Shown piece by piece: positions 5,305 to 5,555 of a DNA stretch of 5,555 nucleotides. The notes under the pieces are model-generated. The model saw only the letters and a list, made by a program, of their open reading frames with translations. It ran no database searches and was not told where the DNA came from. This stretch comes from Rhodospirillaceae bacterium. GTDB lineage: Bacteria > Pseudomonadota > Alphaproteobacteria > Rhodospirillales > 2-02-FULL-58-16. The stretch spans positions 1 through 5,555 of the forward strand of contig JAUXMA010000138.1 in assembly GCA_030623425.1 (NCBI GenBank), written 5' to 3'. The translations under genes and the position numbers were made by a program. How positions within the stretch are numbered: the stretch's first letter is position 1; each line of letters opens with the position of its first letter.

Positions 5305-5555
5305 GCCAGTGATGCCCGTTTAAAGGCTGTCACATATATGGCGTGGGGGGCACTCTTCAAGCATCAAAAGGTACGTTCGGAAACGATGGCCTTCAATTCA
5401 TCCACCGTTAATGTTGTGTATGGCTCCCGACTGCACCAACGTCTCCTTCGGGTCAGGAAGAGAAGTTTCGGCGGGGGTTGATTTCCGTCTGCTTTGGGGT
5501 TGAAAGCGGACCTCAGAGCCAGGAACGTCCGTTTAGCGCCCAATAGCGGTCGTAA
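5286..5555. other. Right-end stretch without a convincing gene
   Basis: Two overlapping short open frames exist: a plus-strand one (5338-5481, 47 residues) and a minus-strand one open from the window edge to a TGA at 5364-5366 (63 residues, containing FNPKAD). Neither resembles a known protein to me. The minus frame runs through the stem-loop described separately, and spurious short proteins of this kind are common where alphaproteobacterial dispersed repeats are read as coding. A real C-terminus entering from the right cannot be excluded. Confidence 0.4.
5487..5511. repeat. 9-bp stem-loop resembling a dispersed intergenic repeat
   Basis: GTCTGCTTT (5487-5495) pairs with AAAGCGGAC (5503-5511) around a 7-nt G-rich loop, with one G-U pair and no mismatches. 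Similar stem-loops built on GTCYGCTTT and AAAGCRGAC are, from memory, scattered through alphaproteobacterial intergenic regions. No T-run follows on either strand, so it is unlikely to be a terminator. Copy number in this genome is unknown. Confidence 0.45.

Noticed and set aside
1..5555. CRISPR array, tRNA or rRNA genes
   Set aside because: No regularly spaced short repeats and no cloverleaf or rRNA-like stretch were seen. The TCGAAT loop of the leader hairpin resembles a T-loop but lacks the rest of a tRNA.

Overview
The window looks like an accessory stretch of a GC-rich alphaproteobacterial chromosome. The lineage is inferred from GC-rich codon use, the style of the cyclases and the debris around them, and Rhodospirillales-like is a guess. 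Its core is a tandem pair of paralogous, membrane-anchored class III nucleotidyl cyclases (428-2251 and 2418-4586, both +). Each has a ~70-residue N-terminal module, two transmembrane helices with a very short periplasmic loop, a charged linker, a conserved helical domain of ~130 residues that I cannot name, and a C-terminal cyclase domain with both metal-binding aspartates and adenine-type specificity residues. They should make cAMP at the inner face of the membrane.

Each cyclase gene is preceded by the same leader of about 120 bp (299-420 and 2289-2410, offset exactly 1990, 6 mismatches, no indels). The leader is noncoding, yet the two copies match better than the coding sequences they precede. 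It contains an imperfect dyad and a hairpin next to the start codon. Gene 1 has a GGAG ribosome-binding site partly buried in this hairpin; gene 2 has lost it. Gene 2 also carries a C-terminal tail of ~169 residues, absent from gene 1, built partly by duplication of an in-frame 87-bp unit.

Left of the pair (1-302, minus strand) is the C-terminal part of a multi-pass membrane protein. It has no start codon, and its coding-like sequence stops where leader copy 1 begins, so the cyclase unit probably arrived by insertion or rearrangement. Right of the pair (about 4590-4775, minus strand) is a decayed IS5-type transposase fragment. It is followed by a small exported protein with the four-cysteine pattern of the Rap1a/Tai immunity family (4878-5285, +). 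The last 270 bp hold no convincing gene, only inverted repeats: one set at the end of the Rap1a-like gene and a stem-loop near the right edge that resembles dispersed alphaproteobacterial intergenic repeats.

Functionally, the two cyclases are probably alternative cAMP sources expressed from matching leaders. The N-terminal module, membrane helices and helical domain are candidate input or dimerisation parts. Nothing in the window shows the downstream cAMP receptor. The Rap1a-like gene appears unrelated and has no visible effector partner here.
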